Assembly (NCBI GenBank): GCA_902728285.1
Contig: CACVBU010000809.1
Location: 68,049 to 132,048, forward strand
Direction of reading: 5' to 3'
DNA: 64,000 nt
From: Clytia hemisphaerica
Lineage: Eukaryota > Cnidaria > Hydrozoa > Leptothecata > Clytiidae
The notes beneath the pieces were generated by a model. The model was not told the origin of the DNA. It made no database searches and saw only the letters and a program-made list of their open reading frames with translations. Below, piece by piece: positions 11,344 to 22,216 of the stretch. The position numbers and the translations under genes are program-made. Positions within the stretch are counted from its first letter, which is position 1; the number at the start of each line of letters is the position of its first letter.

Positions 11344-11668
11344 AAGGCTTGGGGAGACGAGAAGTTTTTTTCGCGTCGGTGCAATGCAGCATATGCTCCA
11401 TTCCACCGACATGAAACGCTTTCTCGTGTCTCCACCCCATTTTTCTTTCTACCAATATAAAAGTGAAATCTGACTTTAGTTCCTACGGCAATGGAGCAAA
11501 ATTGGAGCAAGGGACAAAATCAGCGTGTCTTTTGGGTATTTCCCTCACTTTTTGTCCCATGAAATAAAAAAAGAATCCACGAGACACGCACTTTTTTTCT
11601 TGTGTTGGTGGGATAGAGCATGCTGCATTGCACAAACGCGATAAAAACTTTTCGTGTCCCCAAGCCTT
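11344..11668. mobile_element. fold-back element AAGGCTTGGGGA
   Basis: AAGGCTTGGGGAGACGAGAA pairs with the right end TTTTCGTGTCCCCAAGCCTT; GCAATGCAGCATATGCTC and GAGCATGCTGCATTGC form a second paired block. Confidence 0.75.
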
Positions 11669-11726
11669 TATAGTCCACTAGTTAATGGCCACTTGAACCT
11701 TGATATAACTATATTTATCTGCGAAA

Positions 11727-12450
11727 CGTTGGACCATGGAGGTAATAAAGATATAGATGGAGAGAAAACGTCTCGGTAATGATCTAAATGGTCGTTGAAA
11801 TCTTTTATAAATCTATTCAAAGCGGCTTTTCTTTGATGTACCGTCATTGGAAGCAAAAAACATTTTTATAACTTTATAAGAACAGAAAGAGACTGTTTGG
11901 TTGATTTCGAAAAACTTAATTTTGCCGAAAATCCTTGTTAAAATGCGATTCGAAATAGTTTCAACTGATGTAACACTACAAGAGTATATTAATTTCATAA
12001 GGACACATTTTTAGGCTGGCATTTTTTTAACATTGAGAGCTGCATCACATTATCATTGAAAGTTTCTTATCTTAAAATCTTCACGTCTGAGTGGGCAGCG
12101 GTTTTCATACTCTGAGAAAATTATCGATACAAGGTTCCTAATCGTAACACGTAATTCTTTTTTAAATCTATCGATGGCTTTATGGGCAGCTTCCCCTAGA
12201 AGTTTGGAGTATTGTGCTTATGATGTGAAGTTTTTTTCAATTTTTCATGACAAGGCTATTTATTATATTTCAATATACTTGTTAAAAATGTAATGTCCTT
12301 TCATTCATCTTAATATTCTCACGAGTATACCCAAAATTAATCATCTTATTCCCAAAGCAACCTAACAGCTGCTTACTTCTGATGATAAATCAGAATAGGA
12401 CAAAAGGCATTGACTCTCCATCTATCTTTATTACCTCCATGGTTGGACGT
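11727..12450. mobile_element. TIR element with GGACCATGGAGGTAATAAAG ends
   Basis: The left end GGACCATGGAGGTAATAAAG and the right end CTTTATTACCTCCATGGTT are inverted and extend through AGATGGAGAG. Non-coding interior. Confidence 0.7.
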
Positions 12451-12891
12451 AGAACTTTTCTGGACGCACGTATAATAGTTTGGTTTTTCATTTGCAAATT
12501 TGATAATTTGTGTTTAAATATTCTTCTCTCTAAAATATAAAAATTAAATCGGTAGAAAAAAATATTTTAAATGCTATATAATATTGTGTCCAATATACAA
12601 ATTAATAATTGCATAATTATCCAAACTAAAAGATTCTTTAAAAAATTAACGTTAGCTGTATATTTAGAAAATCGAAATAGTTATCTAAATTTTAAGTATC
12701 TAGTCGTATTCATAGTGTAATAGTTTTCACACTTATTTGGTGAAGAGTTCCGGCTATGTTTGTTGAAAAAGATTTCCATTATTCAAGCTTTTAAGATTTT
12801 GATAGCTTCGGAATGGTAAGCATCAATGAGAAAAACAGGTATTAATTCCAAAATATTTAAAAAGTTCACTGGGAAAAAGATTGTCAAATAT

Positions 12892-13600
12892 GGGGAGTTT
12901 CTAAACGTCGACCAGAAATGACGACCACGACCAGCGACCAGATAAATTTGGGTTATCGAGTTTTTCTCTTTCTCCACCGTAGTGTCTTTCTTAATCATTT
13001 GAATATATATTGAAGAGTAAGCCCACCCCTGTCTCATCTATTTAGAGCCACGTGCCAAATACGTAAAACAACCATTTCGACGCTCTTGGAGCTTGATTAT
13101 GGTGTCAATTTCTATCCTTTTGTATTATCAGCATCAAAATAATTAATGTACAAAACATTTTGAAAATGGTTTAAGAAGCTTTGTATTTCATCATCATATT
13201 GTTATCTCTGTCGAAATTAGTCATTTTGTCAGCATAAAGACAATAGAATAATTGATTAGATTCATATCTCTAAAACTGGCCTTCCCAATTTTTTCCTACT
13301 GACAACTTCTATATCTATTCATACTAAAGGCATCTCATTCTGCATAATTAAAATATTTGGTGTAACAAAGCTTACAGACATCATATTTAATGACCCTGTC
13401 AATATTTTTGTCAAATAGTGTCACTTTGTCAAGAAAATGACTGGTTACTTCAAAAGTCACTTTTTAGTATTCTGAGGACTTGATTTAAATATTTTCTATG
13501 GTGGAGAGAGCAGATAAACTCGATAATCCAAATTTATCTGGTCGCCGGTCGTGGTCGCTGGTCGTGGTCAACATTTCTGGTCGATGTTTAGAAACTCCCT
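12892..13600. mobile_element. element with about 90-bp terminal inverted repeats
   Basis: GGGAGTTTCTAAACGTCGAC, GACGACCACGACCAGCGACC and TTATCGAGTTT at the left pair with AAACTCGATAA, GGTCGCTGGTCGTGGTC and TAGAAACTCCC at the right. The interior is AT-rich and non-coding. Confidence 0.8.
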
Positions 13601-13838
13601 CAAAAATGGGATGTCCCACAAGTTATATTCTATAATGGTACAATGAATGTGCGTAAAAACCCTGTTGTGAAAAATTCTTTAATTTAACTTTTTCTTTGTC
13701 AATAACAGCAAAACTCAAATGCAATGATAAACCATAGAACAACATCTTCTAATTGCTAGCAAGGTTTAAGTCCGCTATCCTTCACAAAAAAGGTCCTGTG
13801 TTATAGAACACGACTTTATACAATACAAGTATAAAATT

Positions 13839-13844
13839 TTTATT
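13839..13844 (-). terminator. candidate poly(A) signal of the RAB20-like gene
   Basis: AATAAA on the minus strand, 135 bp after the stop codon. Confidence 0.45.
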
Positions 13845-13978
13845 TGTGTATGGGAAAACTACTTGTAGCCGTGTTCTGACACACCCTGTATTTCTCAAAT
13901 TCTCTACAAGAGAACATGGCAAAAAACTTCCTCTACAATAACTGAAGGATTCGCCTTTTTTACTGAAATAATCCCCTA

Positions 13979-14582
13979 TTAACCAGAACGACAACATTTA
14001 CTTTTCGTCTGCTCATGACATCCACTATCCTCTTTACTGTTTGGATCAAGACGTATCAATCCTGATGGTGAAGGAGTCCTTTGTGCAGCCCTGGCAGATG
14101 AAGGTAATATGGTCTCAAATATATATTCAAACACATCGTTCACGTTTTGATTTTGTTTGGAGCTCGTTTCAAATGAAGGTAACATACCCAAAGGGTGTCT
14201 CTTAGAGCTCCAGCGGTCACTAAATTCCAAAGCTTGTTGTGTACTCTCTTCAAAAGTCACTTCACGTGTATATGTTTTTCCGTTTAGTTTCTTATTCAAT
14301 AAATCTAGTTTAGTGCCAACAAAAACCATTACACATTGGTTAGATACAGTCTCTAACAATCTGGAATGTCTTTGATCTAATTGAAGAAAACTTTTCTTAT
14401 CATACATGTCATAACAAAGAAGTACAGCATTCGCATTTCGACAATAAAAGTTCGTCAATCCAGAATATTCTTCTTGCCCAGCAGTATCCCACAATGCAAT
14501 ATTATAACCGTTCCATTGTTTTAGGAAAAATGCAGCTCCTATTGTGTTTGGTCCTCCCTCATTGTAAGTACCTTCAATATAC
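13979..14582 (-). CDS. RAB20: RAB20-like gene, exon 2
   Basis: The acceptor TTTTTTTGTCAG precedes GTATATTGAAGG. It carries switch I to the prenylation tail and the stop codon. Confidence 0.92.
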
Positions 14583-15148
14583 CTGACAAAAAAATTCAAA
14601 ACCTATAGTAAAGGTATCATTAAATCATTTCTTTCAGCTTTGCAAAAAAAATTATTGAAAGGTTAGTCCTGGTTAGTCCAGATTTTTGAAATTTTAAAAT
14701 TATTTTTTATGACTCATAAGAAAAGCGCAAAGATATTCCAATCAACTGCAAATATTTTATAAGGACCTCTGTGTCAAATTTCAAATACCATCTTTTCTCT
14801 CTATGTTTTTCTTTTATTGTTGTTCATATTTTTCTTTCTAACAAAATGAATTTCGAATGAATTTAAAACGTTCAAAAAAAATTTGACTTGAATTTTTCAA
14901 TTAGTGAACGATAAACCAAATTATATTCAAAGTGAAAAATCGGATATCAAAATTATTCAATCTTGCTTTAATGATATTCATAATATATCAAGCTTGACTG
15001 AATAATTTTCGATATCAGATTTTTCTTGCCAAATATCTGCTTATACCATACAGCATAATAATAAATACCTTCGTATAAGGGAAGTCTTTCCTACACCACT
15101 TTCACCCAATATAACAACTTTACGATCAGCTTTCTTCTTTGTTGTCAT
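13979..15148 (-). CDS. RAB20: RAB20-like small GTPase (two exons)
   Basis: Exon 1 is 15148-15069 and exon 2 is 14582-13979 (684 nt, 227 aa). The junction CGAAG|GTATTT ... TTTTTTTGTCAG|GTATATT reads IRRYIEGTYNEGG in frame. GTP-binding motifs: GESGVGKT (15-22), switch I Thr40, WDTAGQE (58-64), TKLD (117-120) in place of NKxD, and ETSSK (165-169). GAAFFLKQWNGYNIALWDTAG and the YCRNANAVLL segment are diagnostic of the RAB20 subfamily. The C-terminus KSKCCRSG gives a CCXXX geranylgeranylation signal, so membrane attachment is expected. RAB20 in vertebrates acts on endosomes/phagosomes (established knowledge; transfer to this animal is inference). The insert between G4 and G5 is shorter than I recall for human RAB20. 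Confidence 0.92.
14933..15026. repeat. short fold-back repeat in the RAB20-like intron
   Basis: The arms AATCGGATATCAAAATTATT and the complementary AATAATTTTCGATATCAGAT flank about 50 bp. It looks like a small MITE inserted in the 486-bp intron. Confidence 0.6.
15069..15148 (-). CDS. RAB20: RAB20-like gene, exon 1
   Basis: It encodes MTTKKKADRKVVILGESGVGKTS...IRR and ends at AG|GTATTT. An upstream in-frame ATG at 15238 exists, but the chosen start gives the usual short lead before the P-loop. Confidence 0.88.
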
Positions 15149-15238
15149 TCTAGAGAAAGAATTATAATAATGATACCTTTTGCCTGTTTTTTTTTTTTTA
15201 CAAAAATGCCTCTTTTTGAAGATTCCGAAGCATAGCAA

Positions 15239-16210
15239 AAATAAGTTCTGTTAATATCATTTTTTTAATCATCTTACATGATCCTTTCTTGATATAATAT
15301 TATTGATTTGTTTCAGTCTGTTTACAAAAATATGGAGGACAAATTTGCCCTGCCCAGCAGTTTCCTTTAGAAGGCTTAGAAAGTATGCTTGCTGTATATA
15401 ATTAATATGGCAAATGACTTGAAAAATTAAATTTGGCAGATGAGGAGCATGTTTGTCAGAAAACGCAATTTAAATAAAAAAACTGTTTTAATGCCTGAAA
15501 TAGCAAATATTTTGGGCAATAAATGCAGTAATATAATTTTGGCGGGAAATTAATTTGGCAAATGAGGAGAAAAAATAAATTTGGTAGGAACGTAAATTGG
15601 TAGATTTTGACTGAATCTGTCAAAGCAAATGCGCCAAATTTTCTTCCCACCAAAATTTCTTCATATAAAGGTGTTTCTTTAAAAATGAGAAAGGGTTTTG
15701 TTGTGTTTCTTTTTCTCAATAAAAATTTTTTATTTTTAACTATTCTGCTAACTTTCTTGAGTAAACTCAAAAATTTAGTTTTCTTATTTGGAAAATCTGT
15801 AATTTTAATATGTTGGATTTGGAAGGGTTAAGTAAGAATATATGGAGGTTTTAACTCCATGATGAACTACCATGGAAAGAATCTACTGGTGAAAAATCTG
15901 AAATTGTCTAATTTTTTTGTAAAATCTTTGGTTTCTTTGTTTATCAGCTAATTTGAAGATACTCTTAGTAATTAGGCTGGTCAGTAGAAATTTCAAACTC
16001 ATTTGCAAAATGTCAAACCTCCTTGCGAGAAGTTTACTTACTTTTGGATACTTTTCACCATACCATTAACTTTCCCTTAGCGCTTTCCACCCGAATCTAT
16101 TTGGTTAAAGATCTTTTCAGATTTGGAAAGAAAAAACATTTATCTTGTTAAAATAATAACGTTGGTTAAAAATATTGTAAGTTTAAAGGAAATATTTTCA
16201 GTTTAAGTGC
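15239..16210. other. upstream of the RAB20-like gene; no further gene
   Basis: Near 15430-15660 there are degenerate GCCAAATT/AATTTGGC words like those inside the 55005-55297 MITE. A promoter could lie here, but I see no distinct element. Confidence 0.4.
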
Positions 16211-16511
16211 TTAGGCGGTCATCGAAAAAATGCTCTGTTCGCGTCGCAACAGGTGTTAAAAATGTATGCGGGCGGACGCTGCGGTCAAAAACATTCCTGT
16301 TTTTTTTTAATCACGCCAGAAACTCAGGGGCGGGTGGTAACGCGAGCAAAACAATTTTTCGATGGTCCTCAGAGCAATTGAGAAAAAAGCCAACTTTAAA
16401 AGAACAAATTGCTTTTCCCAGATTTTTTTCCGCATCTCCGCACCGGAAATCAGCGGAAAATTTGATGCGGGCGGGTGCCACGAATAGAGCAATTTTTCGA
16501 TGACCGCCTTA
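16211..16511. mobile_element. TIR MITE TTAGGCGGTCATCGAAAAA
   Basis: Left TTAGGCGGTCATCGAAAAA, right TTTTTCGATGACCGCCTTA; interior GATGCGGGCGG / GTATGCGGGCGG blocks. TTA at both ends may be the target duplication. Confidence 0.75.
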
Positions 16512-16890
16512 TTTTAACATCCTGAAATAATAGTTTGGAGTATATTCTTGAAGGAAACTGCCAGCCAGCCAGCAGCCAAAAAACAACTGCGTGTTATGGG
16601 TGGTTTCAAATTATGACCTTTGAACACTGTGACATCTCCAACCCAAAATGGCGCATCTGTTAAACAAAGTCAAAAAGTAGAAATCGCTCGCAAAAAATTG
16701 GCAATAATAAAATTTTTAAACAAAGGAAACGTCATCGACAGAAAAAGTCCGACAAATTTACCGACTCACACCGACTCAATTCTTCTCAATTTTCGAGAGT
16801 CGGTCGGGCGACGCGAAACGAAGATATTTGTGATTGCATCCTTATGCCGCAGGTGCAAGCCTCAACCTCCCTACGTACTGTACTATACTG

Positions 16891-17110
16891 CCGTGAAAAA
16901 GGGTAACTTGCATCATTGGAGGCTAACTTGCATAGCCTTCAAATGAAAGACCCAGCTGGTCATTAAAATACAAAAATAAATCAAAACAAAAATGGTAGAG
17001 TAGAGCTGCGAGCGGAGCTGCGTAGTTGTATTTTAATGACCAGCCAGGTCATTCATTTGAGGGCTATGCATGTTAGCCTCCACTGATGCAAGTTACCCTT
17101 TTTCACGGTA
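16891..17110. mobile_element. fold-back MITE with about 90-bp arms
   Basis: CCGTGAAAAAGGGTAACTTG pairs with CAAGTTACCCTTTTTCACGG at 17090-17109; GGTCATTAAAATACAA pairs with TTGTATTTTAATGACC around a loop of about 40 bp. Confidence 0.8.
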
Positions 17111-17285
17111 GGTTGTTGCTTGTTAATTTTTCGAAAATTTCTCCCCCTGGACTTCCAGCAAGTCTCTGCTCTGCTAACTGAATAAGAACATAGTCATTGT
17201 CAATATTATTATATCATTGTGTTTCATTTGTCTTCGTACATTGAGACGTAAAATTGTACGCTTTTTATTATGATGATGATAAGAC

Positions 17286-17437
17286 CAGACGATCTCAATC
17301 TAACGGAATCGACGATCGAACCAGTCGAGCAACAATCGAACTAATCGAATATTACCCAGAATTATGACGTTCGATTGAGATTCGATTGCGTTCGACAATC
17401 GAATTTCAATCGGTCGATTTGGTTCGATCGTCTGGAT
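17286..17437. repeat. ATCGA-rich inverted repeat upstream of TXNL1
   Basis: CCAGACGATC at the left and GATCGTCTGG at the right are inverted; AATCGA or TTCGAT occurs about ten times between them. Confidence 0.65.
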
Positions 17438-17970
17438 AAGAACAGCCAAAAATAATATTTTGACCATTGAAGCCTTATTTTCTTTAAAAAACCTGTATTT
17501 TATAGAAAAAGCTTATCTTACCTCTTTCCTATATGCTGATTATTTTTGCTTTGTGAGCGATCTTCTTCTTGTTGAATCTTCCACTCCACTTTTGGGTTTT
17601 GGAAGATTGAAGTTTGTTTTTGATTTGTTTGATTTCAGCTCAAAAGTTGAGAAAGAATTTTTTCATCCAATCAACTTCCGAGAATACTTAAGATTATGTC
17701 ATTATTTGTAGCTCGTTTCTGGTAGCTCACGGAGCGGCTAAACTTTTTTAATTCGTAGTATCTGACAAAATATGCTCTCAACAAGGAAGTGACAATTTCT
17801 CTACATTCAGGTACAGGTTTCAAAAGGATAGACAAAGTTGTGGCGCCTAGCTGACGAGACAATTTTTCTTGAAGAAAGTCAAAAGAAGCTTGAAGATTTT
17901 CTCATAAAAGGAAGGAATACTTCTTTTATTCTTTGAATAACATCTGCTAAAGATTTTAAGATTTTCAACT

Positions 17971-18843
17971 ATGGCTGGAACAATTAAGAATGTCGATGAT
18001 CATTCAACCTTTGAAACAGAACTTCAAAATGCTGGGGCAAAATTGGTTGTTGTTGATTTTCATGCAACCTGGTGTGGACCTTGCAGGCGCATTGCTCCAG
18101 TATTTAAAAGTCTTGCCTTGAATCACCCTAATGTTGTCTTTCTAAAAGTTGATGTAGATAAGAATGAAGTTACTGCTGCAAAGTACACTGTCCAGTCTAT
18201 GCCAACTTTCATCTTTATCCGAGCCAAAGTCAAAATTGACGAAATGAAGGGTGCTGATCAAAACACTCTTGTGGAGAAAGTAAAGCAACATGCAGGGCCA
18301 GATGCTGCCGCAAATGATGGAAATGAAGATGTTAAAGGTTATGCAGATTTGAAACCATTCTTTCTTTCAGCAGGATGCAATTGCTTGAATGAAAGTGATG
18401 ATCATACTCATGCAAATATTTTTGATGATAATGATACATATTTAGAGAGTGATTGTGATGAGCAGTTGATCTTAACAATTGAATTCAATCAAGCTGTAAA
18501 AGTCCACTCCCTCAAAATCAATGCTCCTAATGATGGGAAAGGCCCTAAACTAATTAAACTCTTTGTTAACCAACCAAGCTCTGTAGATTTTGACCAGGCT
18601 GAACGTATGGAAGGAGTTCAAAAGATTGATTTGACAGAAGATGATATTTCTGGAAGCAAAGTCATTCCTTTGAGATTTGTCAAATTTCAAAATGTTACAA
18701 ATTTTGTTATTTTTGTAGCAAATAATCAAGGAGATGAAGAAACAACTGTTTTGAAATACTTGAAAATTATCGGAGCTCCACTAGGAGCAACAAACATGAC
18801 TGAATTTAAACGGGTTGCTGGTAAAGCTGGTGAAAGCCACTAA
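17971..18843 (+). CDS. TXNL1: thioredoxin-like protein 1 (thioredoxin domain plus PITH domain)
   Basis: 290 aa, close to the roughly 289 aa of vertebrate TXNL1. Residues 1-108 are a thioredoxin fold with VVDFHATWCGPC (redox Cys35 and Cys38), VDVDKNEVTAAKY, and the SMPTF cis-proline loop (Pro78). Residues about 115-285 are a PITH domain (DLKPFFLSAGCNCLNES, GPKLIKLFVNQP, LKYLKIIGAPLGATNM). In known animals TXNL1 is a cytosolic/nuclear thioredoxin-family oxidoreductase that binds the 26S proteasome through PITH. The whole protein is in one uninterrupted exon, which is unusual beside intron-bearing neighbours and suggests either intron loss or a retrocopy. The frame is intact. The start is the first ATG, followed at once by the conserved N-terminus. 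No AATAAA lies close to the stop; one occurs at 19447. Confidence 0.95.
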   Translation: MAGTIKNVDDHSTFETELQNAGAKLVVVDFHATWCGPCRRIAPVFKSLALNHPNVVFLKVDVDKNEVTAAKYTVQSMPTFIFIRAKVKIDEMKGADQNTLVEKVKQHAGPDAAANDGNEDVKGYADLKPFFLSAGCNCLNESDDHTHANIFDDNDTYLESDCDEQLILTIEFNQAVKVHSLKINAPNDGKGPKLIKLFVNQPSSVDFDQAERMEGVQKIDLTEDDISGSKVIPLRFVKFQNVTNFVIFVANNQGDEETTVLKYLKIIGAPLGATNMTEFKRVAGKAGESH

Positions 18844-20887
18844 AGACAGTCACAGTGAGACATAATGTCATTGTTATATTTTGTATTTTATATATGTAAG
18901 CTTTAAACAACATTTTGTTATTATTTTAGGGTTTTTTCAATTTAAAAATGTTCAATATTTCTTTTAGCTACCCAACAACCATTATTTTTTATTTTGGTAT
19001 TTTTAGCATATATCTAAAAGCATTTAAAAAAAGATTTCTGCTTGCAAAAATAATTCTATAAATCTGTATACTTTTAATTCAGTTGGGTACCCTAGTATAT
19101 CTCTAAAGGTTGATTCTCAAAATAATGATGCTTAACTTAACACTTTATCTTGATTTTGGCTGGAATTTTAAAACAACACCTTGAAAAATATTATTTTATC
19201 AAACAATGCACCCCATTGAATCTCCATTAACCCCATTAGTACTAGGGTTTTTTTTTTCTGTTCGGTGGGGAAACTAATGAATAATTGGGCAATACTTTTT
19301 ATATCCATACAGGGGAGGGGGGTGAACAAACATTTCCAGAGGGTAATTCAAGCAGAATTTCCAGGGGGTCTAAGGAATGTTTCTTCATTTTTCCAGGGCG
19401 TCAAAAACTGATTTTAGTTCGTCCACCATCACTTTTAAGGCATGAAAATAAATTTTTTTTTCAGGAACTAAATTAGAGCAACTATCAAGCAATCTAACAT
19501 AGAACTAAGATTTGAAAATCTGTGAAATATCTGCCAGAGACATCATTTGAATTTAGAAAATTTTATTAAAGCCTGTAATTTTGGGTTTGATGTAAGAAAA
19601 TGATCATTATATTATCAATACTTTTCTTATAAAAATCGAAAGCTGTTATGTGGTATAATCTTGTTCACGCTAGCTGACACTAGTTATATAAGTATACCCA
19701 ATCTTGAAGAACTACAATTTTTTACTTTCTATGAAAAATTCAGCTTTTTTCTCTCAGATATTTACATTGTATAGAAAGAGTCACTGACCCTTAGTGATTT
19801 ACTATTCGTCCTGTTCAGAGGCAATTTCCCAAAAGGAAAATATTCTTTTGTATTTAGTGAAAATTCAGTTCGTGTTACCCTATTTTTGAAGGAAAATAGG
19901 TTTTTATTATGATATACACGTTTTCTTTTTATAAGAAGCTTAACTTAGCTCAAAGCCTGGATATTTCTTACTTTTTCAGAGAATTTCAGCCTCGAAATTC
20001 CTTTTAGTGCAGTTTAGCAATGTCAATCTTATATGCCTGTTGTATCTTTTAGTGAAAACTTAAGTAAAATTTATATACAACAAAGTTATTGGAATATTGA
20101 TAGAAATCATATGAAGAAATCATCTGGCCCAGAGGTGGTTGTTATTTCCAATGGTCACCTAGAAAAAGAGGAAAATGGAATTCAGTGGAAGTCGCTCAAA
20201 ATTTAAGATAGAAAAGGTAGAAAATGTTTTATTTTGTAATCAATTTTTGTTTTTGTTCTTCTGATTCTCCGAGAGAATAATACTTGATTTATTAAAGTTT
20301 TTAGACAGAATATGTCATCAATACTTTATGACCAGTATGTAACAAAATTACTGTAGAGTGTCACATATTACCAGAATACATTTTTGATTTTTAAGGCCTA
20401 GTTCGAGGCTCTCTCTCAAAAACAGTCTCAAAATCTTTTGGTTCCTCACAAGTCGTTTATTAGATGATGGCTGGGCATTGGTTCACTTGTAACGCAATTT
20501 TGATTGACAAAGTTTTTTATAATTAAACAAACTATGTAAAAACATAAGGCTTGGATGGCCAAAAAATTAAGGACAAATTAAGAACATTTTAAGGCTCTGC
20601 GGGCTGTAAAACAACCGATTCAACAGGAAAATTGGCAAAAAAACATGTTGAGAACGTTTTTGGACTTAAAACTCAGAAAAGTTATCATCTTCCGAAGGCT
20701 TTAAAAATGTTGGATATATCAAAACTTATCAGAGGGGATGCGGGCAGCCTACGAAAATATATATCAACCAAAAAGAATATAGAAAAAAGTGTTTTAAAAA
20801 GCTTTTGAAATCTTCGATGCATGTGTCTAATACCAGCGATTTTTTTGATAATATCCTTCTTAGCATCTCGTCCAAAAATTAACTTCT
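18844..20887. other. TXNL1 3' flank and intergenic sequence
   Basis: AT-rich, with a left-end MITE fragment near 19914 (ATACACGTTTTCTTTTTATA) and a degenerate GTTCTTA-type fragment near 20540-20700 (AGAACATTTTAAGG). No gene seen. Confidence 0.45.
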
Positions 20888-21133
20888 TCAATCAGTACTA
20901 GAAGTACTGTCCGAGTCACTTTTATTTTCTTCAATCACTAAAATTTTGATTGTATTTTCGAATGTTTCATCTTTGGCAATCGTTTCTCCATTCACTGCAA
21001 TGACGATATTTTCATGACTACACGATCGGCTCTTGCGTCGCTCCTCTTGGCGTCGTTTGCGTTCCTGGTCCCTGATTAGTTTTCGTTCTAAATAATGTCC
21101 CATCTTTGTCTCGTTATTCATCTGAACTCTCAT
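20888..21133 (-). CDS. small basic protein, C-terminus like the tail of the MLCK-like protein (hypothetical)
   Basis: 81 codons from ATG 21133. Residues about 15-38 are highly basic and helical (LERKLIRDQERKRRQEERRK). Residues 40-70 read ENIVIAVNGETIAKDETFEN and IKILVIEEN, then an acidic Ser/Thr tail. The IVIAVNGE ... IKILVIEEN part resembles VTVAINGE ... RKIVLKPGK in the last exon of the kinase gene 7 kb away on the same strand. A possible acceptor (GAGAGTTCAG|ATG, weak polypyrimidine tract) would make it a terminal exon rather than a free-standing gene. It may be an alternative 3' exon, a paralogue or a decayed copy. Confidence 0.35.
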   Translation of the reverse strand: MRVQMNNETKMGHYLERKLIRDQERKRRQEERRKSRSCSHENIVIAVNGETIAKDETFENTIKILVIEENKSDSDSTSSTD

Positions 21134-22070
21134 AATGTCTCACAGAAACTAATCAAAAAATGTGTAGATTTTGAAATGTATTCGTCCTTATTATACCACA
21201 ATACACTAAACCAGGTCTGTTTTTTCTTCTCAGTTGTTATTTTCTCTTTTTACGTCCTACCTGGATCTTTAAAGTGATTTTTCCCTTCACTTTTTTATAT
21301 TGTCAACTAGGAAAGCACTTCCTATCCTGTCCTTCCTACAGTTAGTCTGTTTATAGTTTTCTCAAACCAGCGTTATTTAAGTCGATTAATTTTCTCTCCC
21401 GTAAGCCGCTTAATTAGCAGCTTAGTCGCCTTATCGACAATCTTTTCTCAGACGTAAATCTATGTTTTCTCTTTCAAAGAAGCCTTCTGTTTTTCGATCA
21501 AATCCGAATTATGATATTAATTTTCATAACCTTATTTGATATAATGCTACTTATTAAAAACCCTGTGGCTACGAAAGTATTATAAGAGGCTGGACCTGGA
21601 GGCGGGTCAGTTTTGATAAGTCATTTTCCTTTCAAACATTCACAATCACTAATGCCGTCAGTTGACCTAGAGGAAAATTGATTCGATTATATATCAATAT
21701 AATGATAAAAACAACAGACGTTATCTTAAATTTTCCGCAGGCTAACAAACATACGTAATAGATTTGTCAAGGTGAAACTTTTTACCTCTTGTCTTGAAAC
21801 TTTAGCTCTAAAACTCTACATTCCCGAAATCATTTTTCCAAAATTTGCAAAGAATTCCCTTTTTTATCAGATATTATGATTTTTATTGTTGCTCTTTCCA
21901 TCTTAGAGTTATGATTGGAAAGTTTCCCCTGGGAATTATATCGTTTAGCGGTACTGCAGTACAAAATATAGTGACTCGGAGTTAAATCACGTTAGACTCC
22001 CCATGATCTTTTGAATTTCGCATCTTTTTGATTTAAAACTGTACATACATTTCAGAGTTAAATTATTACA
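21134..22070. other. intergenic, no gene recognised
   Basis: No coding block, splice-bounded exon or clear repeat found. Confidence 0.4.
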
Positions 22071-22216
22071 CAGTGGAGTCTCTTTTATTACTCGAATGTC
22101 TCCTTAACTCGGACAACTTGGTCCCTTCAGTTAACAATGCCTTATAAACCTTACTCCATAACTGGAAATTTTCATAACTCGAACAGATTTGTGTTTTTCG
22201 AATTATGGAGACTCAA
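22071..22216. mobile_element. degenerate pogo/Tigger-like MITE
   Basis: CAGTGGAGTCTCTTTTATTA ... TTCGAATTATGGAGACTC; ends inverted with several ACTCGAA-like words, resembling the CAGT...TAACTCGAA class. Confidence 0.5.
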
